In this document: positions 10,660 through 21,184 of the stretch, piece by piece
Numbering within the stretch: the stretch's first letter is position 1
Layout of the letters: every line of letters begins with the position of its first letter
Origin: Siphonodentalium dalli
Lineage: Eukaryota; Mollusca; Scaphopoda; Gadilida; Siphonodentaliidae
Direction: 5' to 3'
DNA length: 64,000 bases
Assembly (NCBI GenBank): GCA_032622095.1
Contig: CP136063.1
Location: forward strand, 269,939,426 to 270,003,425
The notes under the pieces: generated by a model
Seen by the model: the letters and a program-made list of their open reading frames with translations, nothing else
Database searches by the model: none
What the model was told of the DNA's origin: nothing
Position numbers and translations under genes: made by a program

Positions 10660-11045
10660 GTTTTGTAAAAAGTTTTGAAAGGGATTTAAGAGCAAAATCC
10701 AAGATGGCCGTCGGCGACCATGTTTTTAAAATGGGCGTGGTCAAAATCTACGTTCCCATCCACATGTAAATGTCAATGTACACAGCAAATTTCAAGAAGA
10801 TCGGATGAAAAATGTTGCTGTAGCCGTGCTAAAGGATTTGAGTGCAAACATCCAAGATGGCCACCGCTGCCATGTTTTTTAAATGGGTGTGGCCAAAATC
10901 ACTCGCTCCCTTCTACATGTCAATGTACACAGCAAATTTCATGATGATTTGATGAAAGATGTGGGCTGTAGCCCGTGCTAAAGGAAATGTTAACAGACGC
11001 GGCACGATGGCAATAGCATATCTTGACTTCGTCAAGTTATGCTAA
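10660..11045 (+). mobile_element. Hairpin-ended element with internal duplication
   Basis: Two copies of a module begin 'atccaagatggcc' (about 10,698 and 10,850) and contain 'catgttttt', 'aaatgggtgtgg' or a close variant, and 'caatgtacacagcaaattt'. They sit about 151 bp apart. The element closes with 'acgcggcacgatggcaatag' and a hairpin, 'cttgac-ttc-gtcaag', at about 11,017-11,031, then 'ttatgctaa'. This is the same terminal design as the element at 9,690-9,945. Confidence 0.65.
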
Positions 11046-11049
11046 GTAA

Positions 11050-11440
11050 AAAGTTTATTTTCAACAAAATTGCCTTTTAGAAAAAAGCTTCAAATTTTTG
11101 TTTAGGCTTTTAGAAGACTGCCATGGCTATTTATTTTAGATTATACCGCAATATGGGTATTCTACATCTCATTATGACATGATGCCGACTCCTCAACAAA
11201 TCAGATTGACCTAAAAGAAGCAGGGATAGAATTCATTTGTTTCTGTATACAGGGCAATTGAAAGGGACACACACTGATATTGCTGAAGATAATAGTAAAG
11301 GGGATATTTAAGCCCTGGTGGGATATGTTATTATTTCAATAAGGTAGTTCATTTATTTGGGGACACATAAACCAATTTAAAAAAAAGAATTTAAAAAAAG
11401 AATTAAACAAATTCAATCCCCAAATTAAATTTGAAAAGTT
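11050..11440. other. No feature recognised
   Basis: AT-rich, with short A-runs near 11,381-11,405. Confidence 0.5.
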
Positions 11441-11443
11441 TAC

Positions 11444-11618
11444 CAAAACATCATATACAATGTGAATACCAGTAACCCCGGTATGTCGTTGGTCCAGAGT
11501 TTAGTAAAAAGCTGGGCAACAATTATACCAAAAAGAGTATGTCCTCCTAAGATGTATGCAAAGTAATTGCAGAACAAATCAACGAACACATGTGTGTGTG
11601 TTTCCGGACTGATTACGA
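11444..11618 (-). CDS. Candidate internal exon of a multi-pass membrane protein
   Basis: Not recognised to family. On the minus strand a pyrimidine-rich acceptor ('tattatttccccag', AG at 11,620-11,619) opens a 175-bp exon. It closes at a donor 'ttttg|gtaaac' (GT at 11,443-11,442). The only long frame crosses the whole exon and reads VVISPETHTHVFVDLFC at its start, followed by about 40 mostly hydrophobic residues with glycines (YILGG, HTLFGIIVAQLF) and a second hydrophobic stretch (IPGLLVFTLYMMFW). This pattern fits two membrane segments of a transporter-like protein. Intron phases would be 1 upstream and 2 downstream. No neighbouring exon was found, so an isolated relic or chance is possible. 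Confidence 0.35.
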
Positions 11619-11699
11619 CTGGGGAAATAATATTGGAAAAATATAGAAACACACATGCAATGCACAGGACCTTAAACATAAAAAATGTCCACAGTCGTT

Positions 11700-12080
11700 A
11701 TGTAGTGTGATTATATTTTTAGAAAATTATGTCCGCAGTCTGGATTATTTTGATGTCCACATTTTGAAAACACACGACAAAAACATTATGTCTCTTATTG
11801 GAAAACACACAATTAAGTGATTTTTTTAATGCGAATGTTGGACACCGACACACAAGTTATGTGCATGTAGGATGTTAGTAAAAATATATATTTTATACAC
11901 ATCCTCTCAGAATGTTCCGAAAAGGGGACTTTTCAAGATATCATTTGGATTGGTCAATAAGGGTCCCAGAACGCCAAATCAGTATCCATTACGACCGGGG
12001 ACGTCCCCGTTTGGCAAGTGTCCCCGTTTCGTGGGTTGATTTTCCCGTGTGTGTCCCCGATTGGAGGTTATAACCAACCC
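11700..12080. other. No feature recognised
   Basis: AT-rich DNA followed by a short G/C-richer stretch ('gaccggggacgtccccgttt' at about 11,992-12,011) that can form a small hairpin around 'ggggacgtcccc'. Confidence 0.5.
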
Positions 12081-12083
12081 TCC

Positions 12084-12134
12084 CTCACACACACACACAC
12101 ACACCCCCCACCCTCACACACACACACACACACA
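12084..12134 (+). repeat. (CA)n microsatellite, interrupted
   Basis: Two CA runs are separated by 'cccccccaccct'-like sequence. The total length is about 50 bp. Confidence 0.9.
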
Positions 12135-12314
12135 TGTTTGTATTACCGTCCCAACGAGGTATCGAACTCTATAACTACCAACCGAGGTCTACCCTTTCTG
12201 CTGTAGTTGGAGACCAACATGCGTTATAATTGTGTAGTTGTACCGGTCCCTTTGCGGGAAACCACGACCCTGGAACAGTAATTGGCTCACAAATCATTTT
12301 ACAGCAGCGAACAC

Positions 12315-12478
12315 TTCACCATCATCATGAGGTAAATTCATAACACGCCCATTTTCCATATAAGGGGTGACATAGAGAGGTAGTATAGCATCATTGTGTG
12401 CACCATCCTTACGAGGTAAATTCAAAATAACACACTTTTACCATATAAGGGGCGACGTAACATACAGAGGTAGCTGCT
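12315..12478 (+). repeat. Two-copy direct repeat of about 90 bp
   Basis: 'gaggtaaattcataacacgc' at about 12,330 is matched by 'gaggtaaattcaaaataaca' at about 12,413. Both are followed by 'ccatataaggggtgac' or a close variant and 'agaggtag'. Confidence 0.7.
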
Positions 12479-12639
12479 TTTAATGAACAATTTACTGATA
12501 GAGGTAACTTTGTGAATACAGAGTTTGTGAGCTCTGCAGTAGTTGGGATCTGAATTGGTCATCTTGGTCATCAACAACCTTGTCGCTCGGCTTTATTCCG
12601 TTTCTAGTCCGGTAAAAAATGCCGAATATAGGCAGAACC

Positions 12640-15600
12640 TATATTTAACTATGCTAATTGGATTAAAACAGTCACTGGACATATAATTTTTGCAAATGTT
12701 TTCTTAACATGCCATGTTGTTGCCATGTTAGTGGTCCCATTGCTCTAATTGGATTAAAATAGTCACGGTGCATATACATTCTGCAATATTGTCATAACAT
12801 CCAATGTTTCTGCCAAATTAAGGGGTCCCAATTGTTCTAATTGGATTAAGACAGTCACTGGGCATATTGTCATAACACCCCATGTTTCTGCCAAATTAAG
12901 GGGTCCCCATTGTTCTAATTGGATTAAAACAGTCACTGGGCATATAAATTCTGCAAATATTGTCATAACATCCCATGTTTCTGCCAAATTAAGGGGTCCC
13001 CATTGTTCTAATTGGATTAAGACAGTCATTGGGCATATTGTCATAACACCCCATGTTTCTGCCAAATTAAGGGGTCCCCATTGTTCTAATTGGATTAAAA
13101 CAGTCACTGGGCATATAAATTCTGCAAATATTGTCATAACATCCCATGTTTCTGCCAAATTAAGGGATCCCCATTATTCTAATTGGACTAAAACAGTCAC
13201 TGGGCATATAAATTCTGCAAATATTGTCATAACATCCCATGTTTCTGCCAAATTAAGGGGTCCCTCTCCCCATTGTTCTAATTGGATTAAAACAGTCACT
13301 GGGCACATACGTTCTGCAAATATAGTCATAACACCCCATGTTTCTACCAAATTAAGGGGTCCCCATTGTTCTAATTGGATTAAAACAGTCACTGTGCACA
13401 TATATAATTTCTGCAAATATTGTCATAACATCCCATGTTTCTACCAAATTAAGGGGTCCTCATTGTTCTAATTGGATTAAAACAGTCACTGGGCATATAC
13501 ATTCTGCAAATATTATAATAATAATGTATATCATTTGTAAAGCGCCTTTCCCATGAGGCCCAGAGCGCTCAAAGTTGAACAATTATTACTCTGATGAGCC
13601 TGAACATTCAGTAACCATCTACTGCTCCCCGGGGACAGGGTGAGGTACAGCCGGGAGTATGCGAGGATACCATATGGCTAGCATACTGACAAGATCTTTC
13701 ACTGCTCATTATCAGGTACCCTTGTAATGCATGGGTGGTGCAAAGCAGACACAGTACGAGCGACCTTGCTCAAGGGTCACAACTTGGCGCGAGATTCAAA
13801 CAGTGTACAATCCAACAATTGCACATCGCTCAAGTCGGCCAAACCACTGCTGTATGGCAACTCATAGCAGACCACCAGCCAGCCGCGAACTCGCCTCGCT
13901 GTGTTGACAGCGAAGACAAGTCCAACGCGCTAACCACTGGACCACGGACAAAATATTGTCATAACATCCCATGTTTCTGCCAAATTAAGGGATCCCCATT
14001 ATTCTAATTGGACTAAAACAGTCACTGTGCATATAACTTCTGCAAATATTGTCATAACATCCCATGTTTCTGCCAAATTAAGGGGTCCCCTCTCCCCATT
14101 GTTCTAATTGGATTAAAACAGTCACTGGGTACATACGTTCTGCAAATATAGTCATAACATCCCATGTTTCTACCAAATTAAGGGATCCCCATTGTTCTAA
14201 TTGGATTAAAACAGTCACTGTGAACATATATAAGTTCTGCAAATATTGTCATAACATCCCATGTATCTACCAAATTAAGGGGTCCTCATTGTTCTAATTG
14301 GATTAAAACAGTCACTGGGCACATAAGTTCTGCAAATATTGTCATAACATCCCATGTTTCTGCCAAATTAAGGGGTCCTCATTGTTCTAATTGGATTAAA
14401 ACAGTCACTGGGCACATAAGTTCTGCAAATATTGTCATAACATCCCATGTTTCTACCAAATTAAGGGGTCACCATTGTTCTAATTGGATTAAAACAGTCA
14501 CTGGGCATATACATTCTTCAAATATTGTCATAACATCCCATGTTTCTGCCAAATTTAGGGGTCCCCATTGTTCTAATTGAACACTGGGCATATAAATTTT
14601 GCAAATATTATCATAACATCCCATGTTTCTGCCAAATTAAGGGGTCCCCATTGTTCTAATTGGACTAAAACAGTCACTGGGTATATATATTCTGCAAATA
14701 TTGTCATAACATCCCATGTTTCTGCCAAATTAAGGTATCCTCATTGTTCTAATTAGACTAAAAGAGTCACTGGGCATATAAATTTTGCAAATATTGTCAT
14801 AACATCCCATGTTTCTGCCAAATTAAGGGGTCCCCATTGTTCTAATTGGACTAAATCAGTCACTGGGCATATAAATTCTGCAAATATTATCATAACATCC
14901 CATGTTTCTGCCAAATTAAGGGGTCTCCGTTGTTCTAATTGGATTAAAACAGTCACTGGGCATATAAATTCTGCAAATATTGTCATAACATCCCATGTTT
15001 CTGCCAAATTAAGGGGTCTTCATTGTTCTAATTGGACTAAAACAGTCACTGGGCATATAAATTCTGCAAATATTATCATAACATCCCATGTTTCTGCCAA
15101 ATTAAGGGGTCTCCGTTGTTCTAATTGGATTAAAACAGTCACTGGGCATATAAATTCTGCTAATATTGTCATAAGATCCCATGTTTCTGCCAAATTAAGG
15201 GGTCCCCGTTGTTCTAATTGGATTAAAACAGTCACTGGTCATATAAATTCTGCAAATATTGTCATAACATCCCATGTTTCTGCAAATTAAGGTGTCCTCA
15301 TTGTTCTAATTAGACTAAAACAGTCACTGGGCATATACATTCTGCAAATATTGTCATAACATCCCATGTTTCTGCCAAATTAAGGGGTCCCCATTGTTCT
15401 AATTGGACTAAAACAGTCACTGGGCATATAAATTCTGCAAATATTATCATAACATCCCATGTTTCTGCCAAATTAAGGGTCCCCGTTGTTCTAATTGGAT
15501 TAAAACAGTCACTGTGCATATAAATTCTGCAAATATTGTCATAACATCCCATGTTTCTGCCAAATTAAGGGTCCCCGTTGTTCTAATTGGATTAAAACAG

Positions 15601-15905
15601 TCACTGGGCATATAAATTCTGCAAATATTGTCATAACATCCCATGTTTCTGCAAATCAAGGTGTCCCCATTGTTCTAATTGGACTAAAACATTCACTGGG
15701 CATATAAATTCTGCAAATATTATCATAACATCCCATGTTTCTTCCAAATTAAGGGGTCCCCATTGTTCAAATTGGATTAAAACAGTCACTGGGCATATAC
15801 ATTCTGCAAATATTGTCATAACATCCCATATTTCTGCCAAATTAAGTGGTCCCCATTGTTCTAATTGGATTAAAACAGTCACTGGGCATATAAATTTAGC
15901 AAATA
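12640..15905 (-). repeat. 93-bp satellite array, about 30 copies, some 78 bp
   Basis: The core 'tgccaaattaaggggtcccc' recurs every 93 bp (12,891 to 12,984, 14,363 to 14,456 and many others). It is followed by 'ttgttctaattggattaaa', 'cagtcactgggcatata' and 'tgtcataacatcccatgttt'. Copies ending near 12,891 and 13,062 lack 15 bp ('aaattctgcaaatat'-type sequence) and are 78 bp long, so the left part alternates 78 and 93. Both lengths are divisible by three, and the minus-strand frame has no stop in the unit. That explains the run-on frames there with a 31-residue repeat (LAETWDVMTIF...). The array is interrupted by a SINE at 13,515-13,950. There is no sign of real coding function. Confidence 0.95.
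13515..13950 (-). mobile_element. tRNA-derived SINE inserted in the 93-bp satellite
   Basis: A 436-bp insertion flanked by the 7-bp duplication 'aaatatt' (13,508-13,514 and 13,951-13,957). Read on the minus strand it starts 'ccgtggtccagtggttagcg', a tRNA-like head. An A-box (TGGTCCAGTGG, 13,944-13,934) and a degenerate B-box (GTTCGCGGC, 13,890-13,882) are about 54 bases apart, as expected for a polymerase III promoter. The far end on the plus strand is 'ataataataatg' followed by 'aaagcgcctttcc' and 'cagagcgctcaaag', the AT-rich tail region typical of this kind of SINE. A 90-codon plus-strand frame inside is meaningless. The insertion postdates amplification of the satellite. Confidence 0.85.
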
Positions 15906-16300
15906 TTTTGATAATGACCAATGTTGACATAATGCATGGCGACTGATATAAATTAGATAAGTGTAATGTCAAATGTTGAACAATAATGCATCTCGACTGT
16001 ACTGTTGCAACAATGCTATAAAATGGGGGGGGGGGGTGTCAGGATCTGAATTATCTCAGATCTGAATTATGCAGGGGTGGGGATGGATATATGGAGAAAT
16101 AGGGGTTCATTCAGATGAACTGATATAAATTATTAGAGCGACAACGACCAATGTTGACACATATTGCATCGCGACTGAACTGTCGCGCCCAGGCTATACA
16201 ATAGGGAGGGGGATCATTCAAATGGGGGGGGGGGGTGGTCGGAATCTGAATTATCTCTATAGAAAGGAATAGCAATTGATGTACATATATAGTAATATAT
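15906..16300. repeat. Diverged short repeats with G-runs
   Basis: The phrase 'gaccaatgttgacat' followed by 'tgcat' and 'gcgactg' occurs at 15,916, 16,146 and 16,991. Two G-runs (near 16,025 and 16,223) each precede 'tgaattatctc', showing duplication of a larger segment of about 190 bp. A longer version follows 16,470. Confidence 0.65.
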
Positions 16301-16308
16301 ACATAGAC

Positions 16309-16469
16309 AGAACACAACGCGCATCTTAATCGAGAATCTTTTATCGAATGAGTTGCGGATGGCGCAATGATATATTTCACGAGAGCGTAGCTCGAGCGAA
16401 ATATAACTTTGCGCCATCCGCAACGAGTTCGATAAAAGATTCGAGATTATGATGCAAGTTGTGTTCTGT
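16309..16469. repeat. Foldback element, about 70-bp arms
   Basis: The left arm from 'cagaacacaac' through 'tcttttatcgaatgagttgc' and 'ggatggcgcaa' is mirrored by 'ttgcgccatcc', 'gcaacgagttcgataaaaga' and 'gttgtgttctg'. The central loop is about 20 bases ('acgagagcgtagctcgagc'). The arms match closely, so the element is either fairly young or maintained. A target duplication was not found. Confidence 0.85.
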
Positions 16470-17064
16470 ATTTATTCTACACCGTTCAGTAAGATAAGTT
16501 CAATCCATGAATGTAACCTTCATTGTTACTATAGCTGCCTTTATTGTGATTTAAGTCTGACAAATAACCAGTAATTATGGGGGGATCACCGGGAAGCGGA
16601 TGATCGACGTAATGTACGTCATCTTTCTTAGGCGACAACGTCAACAAGAATAGTTCCGGCTTGTATTCCATTAGAGGTATACACTAATATGTATTCAATG
16701 GCTGGGATTCCGTTGAATACATGTGACTTACGTCAATGGGTGTGGAATAAAAATTATTATCACATGATAAAATATGTATTTAACAGCTAACGCGACTATA
16801 CCGATGGAAAAAAAAAAATTGGGGAAGGCGGCGTCAGGCTATATGGGGAAATAATGTTTATACCAATGAACTAATATAAATTTGTACATGTACGTAACAT
16901 CTAATGCGACTATACCGATGAACAAATAAATTCGGGGTGAGGGTATATGGGGAAATAGGGGTTTATACCGATATAAATTTGTATAGCGACAACGACCAAT
17001 GTTGACATATAGTGCATCGCGACTGAACTGTCGCGCAAAGGCTATATCTAAATGAAAAGCATGC
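16470..17064. repeat. Repeat-derived interval with small palindrome
   Basis: Contains the palindrome 'atgtattcaatgg' / 'ccgttgaatacat' at 16,689-16,722. Two copies of 'gcgactataccgatg' (about 16,790 and 16,907) are followed by 'tatggggaaata' segments. A copy of the 'gcgacaacgaccaatgttga' repeat starts at 16,984. No gene recognised. Confidence 0.6.
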
Positions 17065-17465
17065 ATGTCATGTGTCCAAACTGTAGTATATCACGATTAT
17101 ACTTGTGGTATTAGGGTGTGGGGCAGTGGTGACCAGCTAGAGGCTCCAAACGGAAAAGTTTGTCATGTAGAACTGTGAAAATGTTAAAATTCATTAACAT
17201 AGGATTTCCCATTAAAATCGATTTATGTCGATGAAACTCTTATTTTTCAAAAAATTAAGCTGATACTTCGTGTGTGTGCCTGTAATACTTATATATTCTC
17301 AAAATGACAGTGTCCAAAACGCAATTATGTTTTAGATGGAAGAAATTAAGTTTTTTCGATGCTAAATTTACAGCGTGGACGAGCTAACAAGTTCGTTGAT
17401 TTTGTAAACAAACTCTTCTCAAGTGTCGTTTGGTCAAACTGTTAGTTTTTCAACGGGGAAAGCTG
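17065..17465. other. No feature recognised
   Basis: AT-rich, with no repeat partner or motif noticed. Confidence 0.5.
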
Positions 17466-17469
17466 ATCC

Positions 17470-17960
17470 AAACTAGAGGTGTGACTGTCCTCCTGGGACT
17501 AAGGATACCCCCCGTATTTTTAAAGTACTACGATGTTTCACATGTTTCACATAACTCCACCAAAAATGTCGGACAGAGGTCATAATAGCAGGTGCACAGG
17601 TTCCCATGGTACTTAATATCTGTGCCAAGTTAAAAAAAATTGACCTAAAAATGTATGAATAAAAGCTCGGGAAAATAATACATGTTGCGAAAATTTTCGA
17701 AGTTGAAAAGGGGGGGGGTATACCTCTACCAAAAACAGTCCGACATACGTTATAATCGCGGGTCCACAGATTCCCATGGCGGTTGATGTCTGTGCCAAGT
17801 TTCACGGCAATTGATCAAAAAACGACTGAGAAAAACTGCGGACAAATTTGTATCTACTGGCGGACGGTCGACGTACGGACGGACGGACGGACGGACGGAC
17901 AAGCTGACTCCAGTATACCCCATCCCTTCGTTGCGGTGGATGCAAGAATAGCTAACATGT
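17470..17960 (+). mobile_element. GGAC-bearing interspersed element with internal duplication
   Basis: Two modules about 190 bp apart each contain 'gtcggaca' or 'gtccgaca', then 'cacaggttcccatgg' or 'cacagattcccatgg', then 'tctgtgccaagtt'. The second continues to 'acggacggacggacggac' (17,877-17,900). A G-run sits at about 17,709. The phrase 'ctgtgccaagttt' followed by a GGAC repeat is characteristic of interspersed elements I associate with marine invertebrates. The class is uncertain. Confidence 0.6.
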
Positions 17961-17964
17961 ATTT

Positions 17965-18222
17965 ACATAAAATCATCGAAAGAATTTGACCGATAAAGGT
18001 GCATTTTGACAGAATCTAGTCGAGAAAACTTTGTGTCTTTCAGCAGACATGCGAATTCGCACATTCGGTATTTGCGAGCGCTCATTAATATTCATGATAG
18101 GCATCAAACTCACCTTTTTGAAAGGTAATCCAATGACTAGATATCCTTTCTAAACACCGTTAAAGATCCCACAAAGTTTTTACAGCTTAGGAATCAGAAT
18201 CAGTCAGACAGTCGAAAATGAG
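17965..18222. other. No feature recognised
   Basis: No motif noticed. Confidence 0.4.
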
Positions 18223-18224
18223 AG

Positions 18225-18470
18225 AAAAATAAACACTTCTAAAAATAACACTGATAGGTGATAAAACGTGTTCGCCATGAACACAGACATACCGATGTAC
18301 TTCCAATTTACGACTCCAAAACTTACCACAAATCAGATGTATTGAAGCAGGATAAACACTTCTAAAAATAGCATTTACCTCGTTGAGCTGCTTGCATACT
18401 CGTGAAAGGTTACGCCAGTTGAAAACGAAAATATTAATACTTCTAAAAATAGCATTTACCTCTGTGAGTC
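18225..18470. repeat. Three imperfect direct repeats around 'acttctaaaaatagcattta'
   Basis: Copies start at about 18,235, 18,357 and 18,439, so the period is variable (about 80-120 bp). The minus-strand frame through them therefore repeats NAIFRSV-like residues. It is not a credible gene. Confidence 0.65.
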
Positions 18471-18474
18471 GTTG

Positions 18475-18930
18475 GTATGCACACACCGGATTGCGCATGC
18501 GCAAAACTTGATGTCTCTGGTGACAGGTGTTGGGACCAATGAGAATCATTAGTGTGTGAAAATGATATTAGGCAGCGGAATGTGTGTCAAGCTGAAAACA
18601 CACTCCACTGACTGTGCACCGGTATTCCGAGGTATATCCCTTAATGCAATATGATAATCTGCGTGAAATTCTGAATAACTTGACGAGGTTACAAAGCGAG
18701 GTAATGTGAAAAAGTACCTCGGGATTTTGGAATACCTCGGTAGGCGATTGTGCAACCATACGATTTACCTCACAAATAACGCTTGACGAACACACACATA
18801 CATACACACACACACATATGCATATAGTCTCAATTGTATGGTTGGTCGTATATACTCAGAACGGTATAATCATTAGTCAGAGTGTCAAAGGTTTGTTAAG
18901 TTCCGATGACCTTGTATTAATTTACAGAGC
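18475..18930. other. Intergenic with short (CA)n
   Basis: No gene recognised. A CA-rich run lies at about 18,790-18,817. Frames on the minus strand here have no motif. Confidence 0.5.
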
Positions 18931-18934
18931 GATA

Positions 18935-19393
18935 TTAACCGGTATCTAGATGGTAACATTTCCAAATATTTGCTGCTAAACGTGAGAAGAACAAGACTAA
19001 TTCATCGGTATGGAGCACACCAGGAACTTTTAACGGACGTTGGCCGAAATAGCAACCCAAAAGCTGATAAGGATCTAGGTTATCAATAAATACGAATGTT
19101 TCGGTGCCGAATTGGTCAATAATATCGAACCATACAATATTCCTAACATCAGCAAGAGCTACACAGTCACAACATACATGTTGTACAAGACATTCGTATA
19201 CAAGTTGTGCAAGACGTTCATATACAAGTCCACATTTGCGGCATTTACCTTTGTCCCTGTGAGCTACCAAACGGGCAATAAGCAGGAAGATATATTTCTC
19301 TGATGGTTGGGATTTACATGTATGCCACAGTGGAGACATATCTAGAGAATTGTAGAAATGAGAAAATATTGCCAATTCTTGATCTGATAACAC
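18935..19393 (-). pseudogene. LINE polymerase C-terminal zinc-binding domain
   Basis: A 152-codon frame. After PLWHTCKSQPSEKY it has the cysteine pair GKCRKCG (about residues 49-55), then HVCCDC (H-x4-C) at about 72-77, then an aromatic-rich tail (NIVWFDIIDQFGTETFVF). The spacer between the Cys pair and the His is unusually long because of a 24-bp tandem duplication at 19,182-19,229. Confidence 0.8.
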
Positions 19394-19563
19394 GGTTGAT
19401 TTACATATGGCATTGTCATAAGTAAGAATTTTATCGCGAACCAGAGTTTGTCATGCATATTTAGAAGGGAAGATACCATTGTTAAAGTATATTGTAAGAC
19501 ATCCAGCAAATCATATTTAATAAGAATATCATATATTTCTAAAAAGATATATTTAGAGCAGTA

Positions 19564-19959
19564 TTAACCGAGAATGAATTGAAAAAGTCTGAGAATAAAT
19601 ATATGTTTAACAGTTTTGTCATGGGCCAGTCTGCAGAGGGATCCGAATAGGGTAAGTTTCCTTTTTTCAATAGCCGGCTCCAGAGAGCCTACTCCCAACA
19701 TTCCTAGGGCGACAGCAGTGCGACATATGGTAGGTAGGCCCTGCATGTTTTTAAGACACATGCGATGTACTTTTTCAAGGTTTAACTTGTCGCTTTGTGA
19801 CAGGCTATTTAGAAGTTCAGATACATATAGCCCGGCGGGTAGAACCATATATTTATATATTTTAAGACCACTGGATGGTGTTATCCCACCGGGGTATACA
19901 CCGGCATTTATGAGGTAGAAGTATGTACTCCTTATCTTATTACAAATATGGATAGTCAA
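19564..19959 (-). pseudogene. LINE polymerase, post-RT thumb and linker
   Basis: A 131-codon frame with IYKYMVLPAGLYVSELL (about residues 33-49), LEKVHRMCLKNMQGLP (about 61-76) and EKRKLTLFG (about 98-106). These are the usual landmarks between reverse transcriptase and the terminal zinc-binding domain of this LINE type. The following stretch to about 19,400 is more decayed. Confidence 0.8.
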
Positions 19960-19962
19960 ATT

Positions 19963-20367
19963 TTATGTCATCTTATGTGTGGATAATGGCACACCCAGAT
20001 ACACTGTAGAATCGACTTCCTTTAGAGTGGAAGAGGTGCTACCAAACCTACAATTTCGGTTGCTTCTTATCTGTTCTGATTTAGTTTCATTAAAGACCAT
20101 AATAACCGTTTTCGTAGGGTTATAGTTATACCTCCACTGTCTGCTATAAGTTATACACGTTTCATACACATGAGTTAAGCCAGATTTACTAAGGGAAAGT
20201 AAAATCTTATCGTCTGCGTGAGTTATGGCTGAACAGTTTATATCATGAATCTGAAGTCCGAAAGGTAGGTTTGCTATCGTTTGAAGCAATTCATCTATGT
20301 ATATCTTATATAGGATAGGTGACAGGATACTCCCCTGCCTGGTTCCTTGGTACGCTGTAAACCGCAT
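19963..20367 (-). pseudogene. LINE reverse transcriptase, catalytic centre
   Basis: A 134-codon frame continuing the previous one. It shows GTRQGSILSPILYKIYIDEL (about residues 8-27) and THADDKILLS (about 49-58). In the latter the usual YADD carries His instead of Tyr while both aspartates remain. YLGVPLSTHKM (about 123-133) follows. The frame ends at a stop, and the protein resumes at 19,959. Confidence 0.85.
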
Positions 20368-20774
20368 TGATGGCGAGTTATTAAAACGGACATATCATTG
20401 TAAGTTAGTAAGAAGGGCATGAAACATGTGCCATATTTTTCAACGAAACCTCGCTCTAAGAGCTTATATAGTAGGCCATTTATCCAAACAAAATCAAAGG
20501 CTTTTTGCGTATCCAACATACAGGCGAAGAGTCTGCTGCCACGTTCTCCGGTATACGATATGTACCCTTGCACTAGGTAAGAAGTCATTGTCCAGCTAAT
20601 TTCCTTTTGGAAACCATGTTGTAAAGCATTAACATGGACCAGTGAATGTATATTAGTCTGGATACGGGTAAGTATGACTTTTTCGAATAATGTGTATATT
20701 GCAGGAATAGTTATGGGGCGGTAGCTGTCGAAACTATCCCTCGGCTTTGAACCACCTTTATAAAGAATCACCAT
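20295..20774 (-). pseudogene. LINE reverse transcriptase, N-terminal half
   Basis: A 159-codon frame of the minus-strand LINE. It holds the fingers segment SYRPITIPAIYTLFEKVILTRI (about residues 17-38), HGFQKEIS where families usually have Q-x-GF, and the palm motif MLDTQKAFDFVW (about 86-97) with the catalytic aspartate intact. The last 30 or so residues are out of frame with the true protein, which continues in the next frame (20,367 downward). The initial methionine is internal. It is non-functional. Confidence 0.85.
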
Positions 20775-21184
20775 GAAGCCTTTTTAGAATTACTCGGTAC
20801 GTGTGTCAGAGTGTACATCTTTGAGAACATATACCCAAAGAAGACAAAAGTTGGTCACCACTATATATAAGATGCCCATTAACGATGAAGTCATAACCTG
20901 CCGCTTTGCCGCGGTTCATCGTTGGCACCAGATTCGACAGCTCGCGCACCATAACAGTTTAAGTTAACAATTTGTCCACATTACTGCGTGTAGTGAACCT
21001 ATCGCGAAATGTATCATCTACGAAAGTATTTACATGATCAAAAAGTTCATCAGGTACAGTGCAGCAGAAAATCGAGTACAGTGCACATTTTCTCGGAGGA
21101 CTCCGGGTAATCGATGGGATATATACCAGAATACACTTTAACTAACTGTTGATAGACGTGATATACCCGGACCCACCCGTTACC

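Larger units (their letters stand above)
18935..21180 (-). mobile_element. Non-LTR retrotransposon (LINE) polymerase relic
   Basis: The longest transposon relic in the window. Reading on the minus strand from 21,180: a pre-RT region; a GKAAGYDFI-like segment near 20,900 (the KAxGxDxI motif at the start of reverse transcriptase); SYRPITIPAIYTLFEKV; the catalytic block LDTQKAFDFVW; GTRQGSILSP; HADD in place of YADD; YLGVPL; the thumb and linker; and a C-C-H-C zinc-binding domain near 19,200. At least four frame changes and several stops break it. The upstream endonuclease was not found, so it is 5'-truncated or too decayed to see. Its 3' architecture matches the fragment at 3,590-4,210. Confidence 0.88.

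Noticed and set aside
13735-14007. 90-codon plus-strand open frame
   Set aside because: It lies across a SINE and the satellite junction and has no protein features.
12640-15905. Minus-strand 31-residue repeat protein from the 93-bp satellite
   Set aside because: A 31-codon unit is expected to lack stops in at least one of six frames quite often. No start, splice or domain evidence, and frames break repeatedly.
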